NCBI GenBank assembly: GCA_943736015.1
Contig: OX031072.1
Location: 16,209,501 to 16,273,500, forward strand
Length of the DNA: 64,000 nucleotides
Source of the DNA: Tridacna crocea
Lineage: Eukaryota; Mollusca; Bivalvia; Cardiida; Cardiidae
Direction: 5' to 3'
This document shows, in pieces, positions 10,529 through 19,619 of the stretch (within the stretch, counting starts at the first letter, position 1; each line of letters opens with the position of its first letter). The translations under genes and the position numbers were made by a program. Below the pieces are notes generated by a model. That model saw only the letters and a list, made by a program, of their open reading frames with translations, ran no database searches and had not been told where the DNA came from.

Positions 10529-10739
10529 AGAGCTCCAGATAAGAGGGAGTGATGGTATTCTAAATCCATTATTTCTCTAGGAAACCCTATGTTGTTGGTA
10601 CATGTACTCATTAGAATTGTCTCTATGAGATGATTCTAATGAGTGCCATTCTAATGAGTACCGACGACATAGGGTCTAGTTCTGAATAATCTATATTTTC
10701 AGTTTTGAAATCAAAATCACTGCCTCTGTCTGGAGCTCT
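10529..10739. mobile_element. Palindromic MITE family F, copy 2
   Basis: AGAGCTCCAGATAAGAGGG at the left pairs with CCTCTGTCTGGAGCTCT at the right. Inner arms CCCTATGTTGTTGGTAC and GTACCGACGACATAGGG pair, with several CTCATTAGAAT/ATTCTAATGAG repeats in the centre. It begins 3 bp after the C element. Confidence 0.8.
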
Positions 10740-10794
10740 ATATGCAACTGAAGTAATCTAAAATATATTTAAGCCAAGCTCTGTGAAAAGGGGC

Positions 10795-11008
10795 TTAACC
10801 CTTTACCAAACAATACTGAGAAAGAAACCTTTTGAAAACATAATGGGAAAAGGAGAAAATGCTGGTAACTAGCATTTTCTCCTTTTTCCCTCAATGTTTT
10901 CTACCCTGCTGAAAACAAATTTCAATTTTTGAGTTACACTTATGTTGTCTTCTGCAGGTGCTTTCAATTTGGACCTGTCTAAAATTTTGTCATTTGGTAA
11001 AGGGTTAA
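10795..11008 (+). mobile_element. MITE family A, full copy
   Basis: TTAA 10795-10798 and 11005-11008; 214 bp, shortened on the left (CAATACTGAGAAAG). Confidence 0.85.
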
Positions 11009-11148
11009 TGCATCTGTAAAATGTATTTATCCAGGTCTGCCTACACAATCTGCAAAGCCCGCACACCACAGGCTGAAGTAAGCCAAACCATTTTGCTGTT
11101 GGTATGTTTTTTTTGTGTGTCAAAGTGGCAATGATTCACTGATTTATT

Positions 11149-11377
11149 TTAACCCTTTACCCTATAAGGCCTTTCTATGGTATCTCTAATTGACCCTAAA
11201 TAACAGCAAGGATGAAGCAGTTTCTGATGTGTATATGACACCTTTTGATAGTGTAGAAAACATTGTGGCAAAAGGTGAAATTGCTCGTCACGAGCAATTT
11301 CACCTTTTGCCACAATGTTTTCCAAAGGCTCCTACAAGCAATGCATAGAAATGAGTATCTATTGAGTAAAGGGTTAA
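11149..11377 (-). mobile_element. MITE family B, full copy
   Basis: TTAA 11149-11152 and 11374-11377, reversed relative to the copy at 2815. Confidence 0.87.
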
Positions 11378-11443
11378 AAATACAATGTAGATTTAACAGA
11401 TGTATAATCATCCCTTATACTGCTAAATAAGTTAAATGAAACT

Positions 11444-11672
11444 TTAACCCTTTACTCCATAGATACTCATTTCTACGCATTGCTTGTAGGAGCCTTTGGA
11501 AAACATTGTGGCAAAAGATGAAATTGCTCACCACGAGCAATTTCACCTTTTGCCACAATGTTTTCTACACTATCAAAAGGTGACATATACACATAAGAAA
11601 CGGCTTCATCCTTGCTGTTATTTAGGGTCAAGAAGAGATACCATAGAAATGCCTAATGGGATAAAGGGTTAA
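11444..11672 (+). mobile_element. MITE family B, full copy
   Basis: TTAA 11444-11447 and 11669-11672. It is inverted relative to the B copy 67 bp upstream, so the pair could form a ~225-bp intramolecular duplex in intronic RNA. Confidence 0.88.
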
Positions 11673-11957
11673 AGCTGATACTATTAACCAAAATAATGCT
11701 ATTCCATTGGAACATGTATTTTCTTATCAAACTGTGTAGATCCAAGATCAGACTGCACATTCTTTGCAATCTGATCTTAAACTGCACAGTCTGCAAAAGG
11801 TAAGCAAGTCACGCTTGGTAGTGTAAGTGTTAATATTGTAATGGCTTGCTTCATATCAATATCATGTACTGCTGGGTTGCATCTGACCTCCTTTTTTGTA
11901 GAGTATGGCTTTTATAATTACAAATCATTATCATTTATACAATATGATGCCTAACTA

Positions 11958-12185
11958 TTAACTCATTACCAAACGACAATATTTCAGGCTTCTCCAAATC
12001 AAAAGCATTTGCAGATGACAAAATAAAAGTGGCTGAAAATTTGAAATTTATTTGTGAAGGGTGGAAAAAATTGTGGGAAAAGGAGAAAATGCTGGTTACC
12101 AGCATTTTCTCCTTTTCCCACAATGTTTTATATAGGCTTCTTTCTCCGGGTCATCAAAAGTAGGGAATGAGTGTTAATGGGTTAA
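11958..12185 (-). mobile_element. MITE family A, full copy
   Basis: TTAA 11958-11961 and 12182-12185. Confidence 0.87.
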
Positions 12186-12411
12186 CCCATTACCACACAA
12201 TCCCTACTTTTTACGACCCTGAGAAAGAAGCCTTTTGAAAACACTGTAGGAAAAGGAGAAAATGCTGGTAACCAGCATTTTCTCCTTTTCCCACACTGTT
12301 TTCTACCTTTCCCAGAACAAATTTCAATTTTTCAGTTACGTTTAATTTGTCGTCTGCAAGTACTTTTCAATTTGAACCAGTCTAAAATTTTGTCGTGTGG
12401 TAAAGAGTTAA
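12182..12411 (+). mobile_element. MITE family A, full copy, head-to-head partner
   Basis: Shares TTAA 12182-12185 with the previous, oppositely oriented copy and ends at TTAA 12408-12411. Together they make a ~450-bp imperfect inverted repeat. Confidence 0.88.
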
Positions 12412-12456
12412 ATAAGTTCTAAATAACTAAAGCCTTTACCTTCTAAATTATGTAAG

Positions 12457-12686
12457 TTAACTCTTTACCAAATGACAAATTTTTGGACTGGACCAAATTA
12501 GAAGCATCTACAGACATCAAATCTAACCTTGTTAATGTGATAATTTCTGACTCTGATAGGGTTGAAAATATAGTGGGAAAAGGAGAAAATGCTGGTTACC
12601 AGCATTTTCTCCTTTTTCTTGCAATGTTTACTATGGGCTTCTGTCTCAGGGTCATTAAAAATTGGGAGCATGTGGTAAAGGGTTAA
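12457..12686 (-). mobile_element. MITE family A, full copy
   Basis: TTAA 12457-12460 and 12683-12686; core with GGTTACC centre. Confidence 0.86.
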
Positions 12687-12712
12687 ATGAAAATTTTAAC
12701 AAGTAACTACCC

Positions 12713-13060
12713 TTCCCAAAGCAAATTTCAGTCACTTTAACTTTGTTGTCTGAAATGCCTTCAACCTGGAGTGGATCTCTCCAGTCTGGGTAGATAAAGA
12801 TCAGGCAGGACAAAACATTCTGGTTACCAGCATTTTCTCCTTTTCCCACAAGGTTTTTGAAAGCTTTTATTCTTGGGATTGTTAAAAGTTGGGACTGTGC
12901 AGAAAACTGTTACAGATTCAAATGTCTGCACATGGAACATAAAGTTCACATCAATTTTGCATGGCTATGGGGTCCAAAGCTAACTCTTTACCAAACAAAC
13001 CATTGGTTTTACCGCCCAAAAGAAGGCTCCAGAAAACCATGTGGAAAAATGAGAAGATGC
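12713..13060. mobile_element. Family-A fragments
   Basis: A right-side piece (12713-12780), a core and end (12818-12911) and a left-end piece (12981-13060, TTTACCAAACAAACCATTGG). The rest of 13060-13440 is AT-rich with no gene evidence. Confidence 0.5.
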
Positions 13061-13447
13061 ACAGTGTATCTAATGCTGTGAGACCAGCTTCATCATTTGA
13101 ATCACATATAAGGTCTTCGACCCCTAATGCCTCTGTTGCAAAATGGAACAAAAATCTTGTTAGTTGATAAATAAGGATTTATACTGATAAAATACTTTTT
13201 TAGCCAACCAAAAAATTCCTTTGATATCTATCTTAAAATTATTTTTTGATACTCTTGTTTGTTTCCTGGAAAGGGAGATAATTATTATCTCCATTTGTGA
13301 GTAATATTATAGCAGTTTTAGATTCATAAATGATAATTCTAAGACAGAAAAGCAAACAATGGCTTGATAAAAGTAGTACAGTAATACTCATTTTTTATCA
13401 TAGCAAATTTTGTAAGATAATATTTTACTGTAAATAACTGTTTTTTC

Positions 13448-13676
13448 TTAACTCTTTACCACACGAGAAAATTTTAGACTGGTCCAAATTGAAAGCATTT
13501 GCAGACGACAAAATAAAGGTGACTGAAAAATTGAAATTTGTTCTGGGAAGGGTAGAAAACACTGTGGGAAAAGGAGAAAATGCTGGTTACCAGCATTTTC
13601 TCCTTTTCCCACAGTGTTTTCAAAAGGCTTCTTTCTCAGGGGCGTCAAAAGTAGGGATTGAGTGGTAATGGGTTAA
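13448..13676 (-). mobile_element. MITE family A, full copy
   Basis: 229 bp, TTAA 13448-13451 and 13673-13676, perfect core with ACACTGTGGGAAAAGG shoulders. Confidence 0.9.
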
Positions 13677-13713
13677 GGGGTCTACGGCCCTAATACATCA
13701 TCTGAATTTATCT

Positions 13714-13944
13714 TTAACCCATTACCGCACAATCCCTATGTTTGATGCCCCTGAGAAAGAAGCCTTTTGAAAACACTGTGGGAAAAGGAGAAAATGCTGG
13801 TAACCAGCATTTTCTCCTTTTCCCACAGTGTTTTCTACCCTTCCCAGAACAAATTTCAATTTTTCAGTCACCTTTATTTTGTCGTCTGCAAATGCTTTCA
13901 ATTTGGACCAGTCTAAATTTTTTCTCATGTGGTAAAAGAGATAA
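13714..13944 (+). mobile_element. MITE family A, full copy
   Basis: TTAA 13714-13717; right end mutated to GAGATAA. Inverted relative to the copy at 13448 and very similar to it. Its right edge lies 104 bp from the donor side of P450 exon 2A. Confidence 0.87.
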
Positions 13945-14048
13945 GTAAATGAATGGCTGAGATACATCTCTGGTAAAGTGTTAATGAAAAGATCATACCT
14001 CTGAGTTTTCTTCAAAATAATACTTCTTGTATGATGCCTAATTCTTAC

Positions 14049-14196
14049 CCGAATAATTCAAAACTTGTCGAACAGTGTCGGGATGATGACATACAACAAC
14101 GCAGCGTATATTCCCAAACCAAAATTTATGAATACGTGGAAATGTATGACAATACCACATCTGAAATTCTATCCCCACTTCGTCTGGCCCTGGATG
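14049..14196 (-). CDS. CYP4-like: Cytochrome P450 CYP4-like, exon 2 (copy A)
   Basis: A 148-bp exon after acceptor GATTTTTTCCAG and before donor TCGG|GTAAGA, phase 0 in and phase 1 out. It encodes HPGPDEVGIEFQMWYC, then HTFPRIHKFWFGNIRC and HHPDTVRQVL. It joins exon 1 (…GHVHE) to exon 3 (…TFAPKPRGPG) in frame. Its splice sites are stronger than those of copy B (long T tract, GTAAGA donor), so I take it as the default version. It is flanked by family-A MITEs in opposite orientations (13714-13944 and 14610-14832). Confidence 0.92.
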
Positions 14197-14384
14197 CTGG
14201 AAAAAATCTCTTCCTTTCATTTTCATTTTTAAATACATTTAATTCCAATGTTTAACCAAATAAAAAATTATAGAGAAACTGACTCCTTGAACTTAAGTCA
14301 TTTGTCAAGTCTTAAGATGTTTTTTGACATATCTATACAAAGGGATCAATTTAGGATATAATCATATATGAAAATGGTACATCA

Positions 14385-14613
14385 TCTACCCTTTACCAAA
14401 CAATCCCTGGTTTTTACGACCCTGAGGTATAAGGCTTTTGAAAACATTGTGGAAAAAGGAGAAAATGCTGGTAACCAGCATTTTCTCCTTTTCCCACTAT
14501 GTTTTCTACCCTCCTGGAAACAGTATTCAGTTTTTGAGTTATGTTTATTTTGTCATCTGCAAATGCTTTCAATTTGGACCAGTCCAAAATTTTGTCATTT
14601 GGTAAAGGGTTAA
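14385..14613 (+). mobile_element. MITE family A, full copy
   Basis: Left TTAA mutated (ATCATCTACCC); right TTAA 14610-14613. Core intact. Confidence 0.83.
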
Positions 14614-14832
14614 CTCTAAACCATACAACAAAATTTTACACTCTACAAACCTGAAAACATCAAAACATCGCAACTTTATTTGGCTCAAATAATGGAATTT
14701 GTCTAAATATAGAAACTATTGTGGGAAAAAGAGAAAATGCTGGTAACCCTCATTATCTCTTTTTCCACGAGGTTTTCAAAGCATTCCTCAAGAGGGTTAT
14801 TAAAACTTAGGACTGTGTGCTAAAAGGGTTAA
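14610..14832 (-). mobile_element. MITE family A, abutting copy
   Basis: Shares TTAA 14610-14613 with the previous copy and ends at TTAA 14829-14832. The core is decayed. Confidence 0.75.
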
Positions 14833-14934
14833 CTGTGCATGGTTGAAAGATTAGATATGAAGGTCAGACCTATCTGGATACACATACATGTATTCATTTT
14901 TCTTTACGGTCCATACTGCCTACAAATTTGCGAG

Positions 14935-15780
14935 CTATACTATTCAAAACTGCCTTGATACTGCAATATTCTGTTAAAAACTATCAGGAAATTGCAAAAT
15001 TCTATTCAAAATGGCCTTATAATTGAAAGAATTTGCCTTGAAAATGCAAAATTCTATTCAAAACTGCCTTGATACTTCAATATTCTGTTCAACACTATCT
15101 GGAAATTGCAATAATCTATTGAAAACTGCTTTAAAATTGCTTTTTTTTTTTATTCTTTTCAAAACTATATGAAATCACAATATTCTTTTCAAAAAGGCCA
15201 TATAATTGAAATAATCTATTGAAAATGCAATATTCTATTCAAAGCTGCCTTGAAAATGCAGAATTCTATTCAAAACTAATTTGCAAATTGCAATAACCTT
15301 TTCAAAACTATATTAAAATTACAATACTCTATTCAAAACAGCCTTATAGTTGAAACAATCTAATCAAAACTGCTATGAAAATGCAATATTCTATTCAAAA
15401 CATCCTTGAAACTGCAATATTCCATTCAAAACTGCCTTGATAATGCAATGTTCTATTCAAAACTGCCTTGGAAATGCAATACATGTATTCTATTAACAAT
15501 TGCCTTGAAAATGCAATACTCTGATCAAAACTGCCTTGAAAATGTGATATTCTATTTAAAACTGCCTTGTAAATGCAAACATTCTATTCAAATCTGTTAT
15601 TCGAAACCTTCCTTAAAACTGTAATATTCTTTTTAAAACTACCTTGAAGTTGCCTAAACATATTTAATACTGCCTCGAAATGGCAATACATGTATTCTCT
15701 TGCCTCAAAGTTGGTATTTTCTATGCAAACCTGCCTTGGAGAAGTTGAATTTGCAATGTTCTTTTCAAAACAGCCTTGGA
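14935..15780. repeat. 31-bp tandem repeat array, degenerate
   Basis: About 27 imperfect units of roughly 31 bp built on CTATTCAAAACTGCC then TTGAAAATGCAATATT. Units near 15405-15600 are most regular; both edges are strongly diverged. It lies in P450 intron 1, about 230 bp from the exon 1 donor. The unit length is not a multiple of three. Confidence 0.85.
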
Positions 15781-15894
15781 TTTATATTTTATAATAATGT
15801 AAAGATAACAGACACAAGCATGGACAAACCTACTGAAGCACAATGGAGACAGGGCCATGACATAAACCCAGTGGCCTTTGTCCAGTGCTGCTGA

Positions 15895-15935
15895 AAAAAT
15901 GAAAATGCTGGTTACCAGCATTTTCTAAATTTCCT
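15895..15935 (-). mobile_element. MITE family A, core-only fragment
   Basis: GAAAATGCTGGTTACCAGC and its partner arm survive alone, 77 bp past the exon 1 donor. Confidence 0.5.
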
Positions 15936-16011
15936 AAATATTTTAAGACATTTTCTTCCTCTTAAGTGACTGGAAAAAAGATAAACGGGAAAAAATAGAA
16001 AACTTTAATAC

Positions 16012-16194
16012 CTCATGTACATGTCCCCACAACCAGTGTGTTTCTTTTTTCCCTGGCAGTTTATTATAAATGGCCACCATTTGTCTGTGGTTCCAATACC
16101 ACATGGTCAGTTTATACAGCAGATAGATGACCAGGACTGACCACAGTGAGAGAGACATCCATTGACCATCATATACCTCCATGTCTTGAAACAT
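16012..16194 (-). CDS. CYP4-like: Cytochrome P450 CYP4-like, exon 1 (N-terminus)
   Basis: Sixty-one codons from ATG (16194) to donor GAG|GTATTA, ending in phase 0. Residues about 14-34 (SLSLWSVLVIYLLYKLTMWY) form one hydrophobic segment, the N-terminal ER signal anchor of microsomal P450s. It is followed by basic residues and the proline-rich hinge LPGKKETHWLWGH, the CYP4 counterpart of PGPxxxxLxGH. A second in-frame ATG is at codon 5; the first is kept because it is the most 5' ATG before the TATA-like sequence. Exons 1-4 seen here total 647 coding nt, well under half of a usual ~500-residue P450. Confidence 0.9.
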
Positions 16195-16275
16195 AATTTG
16201 TCCCTCTGTTTCAGCTTTCCTCTTTCACTGCACAAATTCTGTGGTACAAAATAAATAATAATATATACCGGATAT
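16195..16275 (-). promoter_or_regulatory. Possible CYP4 core promoter
   Basis: On the minus strand GGTATATATTATTATTT lies about 65-75 bp upstream of the ATG, a TATA-like run at a workable distance from a short 5' UTR. No initiator was identified and an upstream untranslated exon cannot be excluded. Confidence 0.35.
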
Positions 16276-16316
16276 GAGCCTTGTCAACACTAAAAGCATT
16301 TGCAGACAACAACTTC

Positions 16317-16525
16317 ACCTATTGCCACAAAATCCCAACTTTTAACGTCCCTGAGAAAGAAAACACTGTAGGAAAAGGAGAAAATGCTGGTAACCAGCAA
16401 TTTCTCCTTTTCCCACAATCTATTCTACCCTTCACAAAACAAATTTCCAGTCACTTTCATTATGTCATTTGCAAATGCTTTCGATTTGGACAAGCCTAAA
16501 ATATTGCTGTTTGGTAAAGAGTTAA
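16317..16525 (+). mobile_element. MITE family A, chimeric left end
   Basis: The left side joins a reversed fragment (AAAAGCATTTGCAGACAAC, 16281-16306) to a plus-oriented body. The right end is TTAA 16522-16525. Confidence 0.65.
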
Positions 16526-16692
16526 ATGGGGCTCACAATAAGGAATATTGTCTCTGAGAGGTTAGAAAACATAGTGGGAAAAGGAAAAATGCTGATTACC
16601 AGCATTTTTTTTTTTCTTTTCATCTACAATGTTTTCAAAAGTCTTCTTCCTCAGGATTATCAAAACTGGTCAGTAACTGGTAAAAAGGTTAA
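16522..16692 (-). mobile_element. MITE family A, internally deleted
   Basis: Begins at the shared TTAA, lacks the left ~60 bp, and has a core with TACCAGC plus a T-run expansion. Right end TTAA 16689-16692. Confidence 0.6.
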
Positions 16693-16899
16693 TGCACCTG
16701 CAAAAGGCATCCACCCATGTAAGTCTACTACATCTGCCCAGGCCTACGCGAGTTGAATTTTCTTTCTTTTTTTATATTTTCTGTACATCCAACTCCATGG
16801 ACTATTCTACCAAATGAAGTCTGCTGTTGGACAGAATGGCTTTTATGTAGTCTTAATAGACATGAACAACCTTGAAGAAGATGGCTATGTAATAGAGAC

Positions 16900-17233
16900 C
16901 ATTGTGGTAACAAGCATTTTCTCCTTTTTCCACAATATTTTCTACCCTTTTCAAGTCAAACCCCATCATTTGAACCACCTTTTAATTCTTTACAAAATGT
17001 CAAATATTTGGACTGGACCAAATTCAAAGCATCTGCAGACAACAAATTGAATCTTGCTAATGTGATGATTTATGACTTTGATAAGGTAGAAACTGTGAGA
17101 AAAGGAGAAAATGTTCTCTATAGGCTTCTTTCTTAGGGTTGTTAAAAGTCGGGATTGTGAGGTGAAGTGTTATCATCTGCAAATGCTAGGAACCTGTACA
17201 AGTCTAAAATTTTGTCCTCTGGTAAAGGTTTAA
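16900..17233. mobile_element. Family-A fragments
   Basis: A plus core-right piece (16903-16965), a minus copy lacking the second core arm (16982-17172), and a plus right end (17172-17233). They are joined without spacer. Confidence 0.5.
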
Positions 17234-17460
17234 CTCTTTACTACACATTTCCAGGTTTTCACAACTCTAAAGGAAGGCTTCTGAAAACATTGTGGGAAAA
17301 AGGAGAAAAGGCTGGTAACTATAGCATTTTTACTCCTTATCCAACAATATTTTTTACCCTTCCCAAATCAAATTTCTATTTTTCAGTCAAATTTACTCTG
17401 TCATCTGCAAATGTTTTCAATTCGAACCTGTCTATAAATTTGTCTTTGGTAAAGAGTTAA
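17230..17460 (+). mobile_element. MITE family A, full copy
   Basis: TTAA 17230-17233 and 17457-17460. The core is partly expanded (TAACTATAGCA). Confidence 0.78.
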
Positions 17461-17560
17461 ACATATGGTACCCTGATTTGGAGGTAACTTTTGTGAGCAG
17501 CGAACAATCACAAAAATAAAACCTAAGCAAACTTTTAGATCAAAGCTAGGCTTGTCTTAG

Positions 17561-17702
17561 CATAGGAATTTGACATTCTATAACCAAAATAAATGATAAA
17601 AAATGAAAAAACAAAATCTCCCCTATAATATATAATATATAGTGGAGATATTTTTTTCATAGTTTTTCATTTATTTTGGTAATAGAATGTCGAATTCCTG
17701 TG
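17561..17702. mobile_element. Foldback element with ~60-bp arms and 7-bp direct repeat
   Basis: CATAGGAATTTGACATTCTA pairs with TAGAATGTCGAATTCCTGTG. The pairing continues through CCAAAATAAATGA/TCATTTATTTTGG to an inner ATCTCCCC…TGGAGAT block around AT-rich DNA. GTCTTAG occurs directly before (17554-17560) and directly after (17703-17709), a likely target duplication. Confidence 0.75.
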
Positions 17703-17798
17703 GTCTTAGCAAGCAATTAACCTTTCCCCCCCCCCCCACTTCCCTCACATTGCCCTGCCCTTTTCTTCTATTTTGCCAGCATTAATTTCAAAATATTT

Positions 17799-18037
17799 CA
17801 ACCCTTTACAATCCCTAATTTCAATACTTCTGCCAAAAAAGCCTTTTAAAAACATTGTGGGAAAAGAAAGAAATGCTGCTGGTAACCAGCATTTTCTCCT
17901 TTTACCACAATGTTTTCCTACTTCCTTCTTTCCAAACTAAATCTAATTTCAATTCTTAACTACTTTAGTTACGTTCATTTATTTTGTCGTCTGCAAATGC
18001 TTTCAATTTGAAATTTTGTTGTTTGGTAAAGAGTTGA
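17799..18037 (+). mobile_element. MITE family A, full copy
   Basis: Left end TCAACCCTTTACAATCCC, core at 17855-17915, right end TTTGGTAAAGAGTTGA. Confidence 0.72.
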
Positions 18038-18174
18038 AATGAAAGCACACTTTCAATGCAACCTACGTTGGTCTTTAGTCAAATACACACAAAGTTAAAC
18101 TTCAATAGTCCAACAAAAGTTCCAGATAACAATGAATTAGGCTATCTTAGTGAAACTGCTATCTCAGGTCGATG

Positions 18175-18283
18175 TACCTTCAGTCTGAAGGTGTCTGCTC
18201 CGATGCTATTTTTGTGACTGGTCTTGTTAGCGAAGACCTGTCACAAAAATAGCATCGGAGCAGACACCTTCAGACTGAAGGTA
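18175..18283. mobile_element. Nested-palindrome micro-element, copy 1
   Basis: The whole 109 bp is one hairpin with ~44-bp arms (TACCTTCAGTCTGAAGGTG… and its complement). Each arm tip is itself a 17-bp palindrome (ACCTTCAG-T-CTGAAGGT). The loop GGTCTT-GTTAGCG-AAGACC forms a second stem. AGGTCGATG flanks both sides (18166-18174, 18284-18292), a 9-bp target duplication. Such duplications are typical of Mutator-like elements, but no known family is asserted. Confidence 0.88.
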
Positions 18284-19071
18284 AGGTCGATGATAAGTTT
18301 TGTCCAATAGTAAGACATAAAGTTCTGCAAAAGACATAACTACTAAAAATGCACACACTTGTCGAAGATGTTAAAATGTACCTAGATCTATGCAAAAAAT
18401 CTATTTTGCAAATTTAGTAAGCATGTTTGACCTCATATGCAAACGCTCTTGGGTTGAAGTCTTTCGCATAATCTTCAAATGACCAGTGTAAATGAGGTTG
18501 AACTAAAACTCTACAGAGTTAGGGTACGCAGTCTCGGTATTGACTCTAAAGAGTTTGGGTACGCTATGACAAAATGGAATCGCTGGCATATGTAGAAATA
18601 TGAATCATATAGAAGATCTGCAAATGAAAATTCAAATTTAAATATTGTCCTAGATAGCTGCAAATTATGAAGAAAATGGCAATATCCATGTAATTAAATT
18701 GAACTACTTTATGCCAAGTTTTATATTCTTGCGCTAAAGCCCGGGACCTTTCGGAGGTAGATTAATTTATCAGTGTCATTGACGGACGACTTCTTTTGAA
18801 AAGGTCTGAGTTATTACACTTGAAATTACGTTCTTCAGCCCGTCTGGTTTTTTTTGCGATAAAAGAGGATTTAATCATTGCTTTGTCTGTTTGTATGTGG
18901 TTAGGACAAAGAACGTAGTAATGATGTACTCCAACGTGATAAGGTATCTAGAAAGCAGTATGAACTCTATATAAGCGTTTAGGTACATGAATAATAAACA
19001 GGTTTAAAGTTCAAAAATGCAGGTTTCCATTTAGACAGCGACAACATTAAACGGCTAAAGCTTGTTTGATA

Positions 19072-19138
19072 GTGTCCATGGTTGAGAGGTAGAGCGTCTG
19101 TCACATAACCAAAGGGACTCGAGTTCAAGACCCAGAAG
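19072..19138 (+). repeat. tRNA-derived SINE head
   Basis: A-box TGGTTGAGAGG and B-box-like AGTTCAAGACC at about 51-nt spacing, as in a tRNA promoter. The anticodon arm does not fold, so it is not a functional tRNA gene. Confidence 0.5.
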
Positions 19139-19316
19139 CGGGTTTCAACTTTTGGATTTTTCATTGACCAACACATCCGGCTCGAGTACTGACCATGTAG
19201 TTCCCAGGAAGCAGTATCAAGAGAGATTTGTATAATTTGGAAAAAATTGTTTTTCAATCGCTGTTGAATATATAATATGTTTAGATGTTTAACCGAAATA
19301 TGTTTAACAGACGCTT

Positions 19317-19542
19317 TTAACCCATTACCACACAATCCCTACTTCTGACGACCCTGAGAAAGAAGCCTTTAGAAAACATTGTGGGAAAAGGAGAAAATGC
19401 TGGTAACCAGCATTTTCTCTCTTTCCCACAATGTTTTCTACCCTTCACAAAGCAAATTTCAAATTTTCCGTCACTTTTATTTTGTTGTATGTTTTCGATT
19501 TGGGCATGTGACCTAAAATTTTGTCGTTTTGTATTGAGTGAA
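19317..19542 (+). mobile_element. MITE family A, full copy
   Basis: TTAA 19317-19320; right end TTGAGTGAA mutated. Core intact. It lies ~80 bp left of the 39-bp minisatellite. Confidence 0.82.
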
Positions 19543-19619
19543 ATTCTGATCTCGCGTTCATTTACTTTGCCATCCGTCAAATACTCGTACAATTAATCAA
19601 TTTTTAAGCACCATTTAAG

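Noticed and set aside
12951..13167. Opposed open frames over 12951-13167
   Set aside because: They overlap family-A fragments and lack splice sites or recognisable residues.
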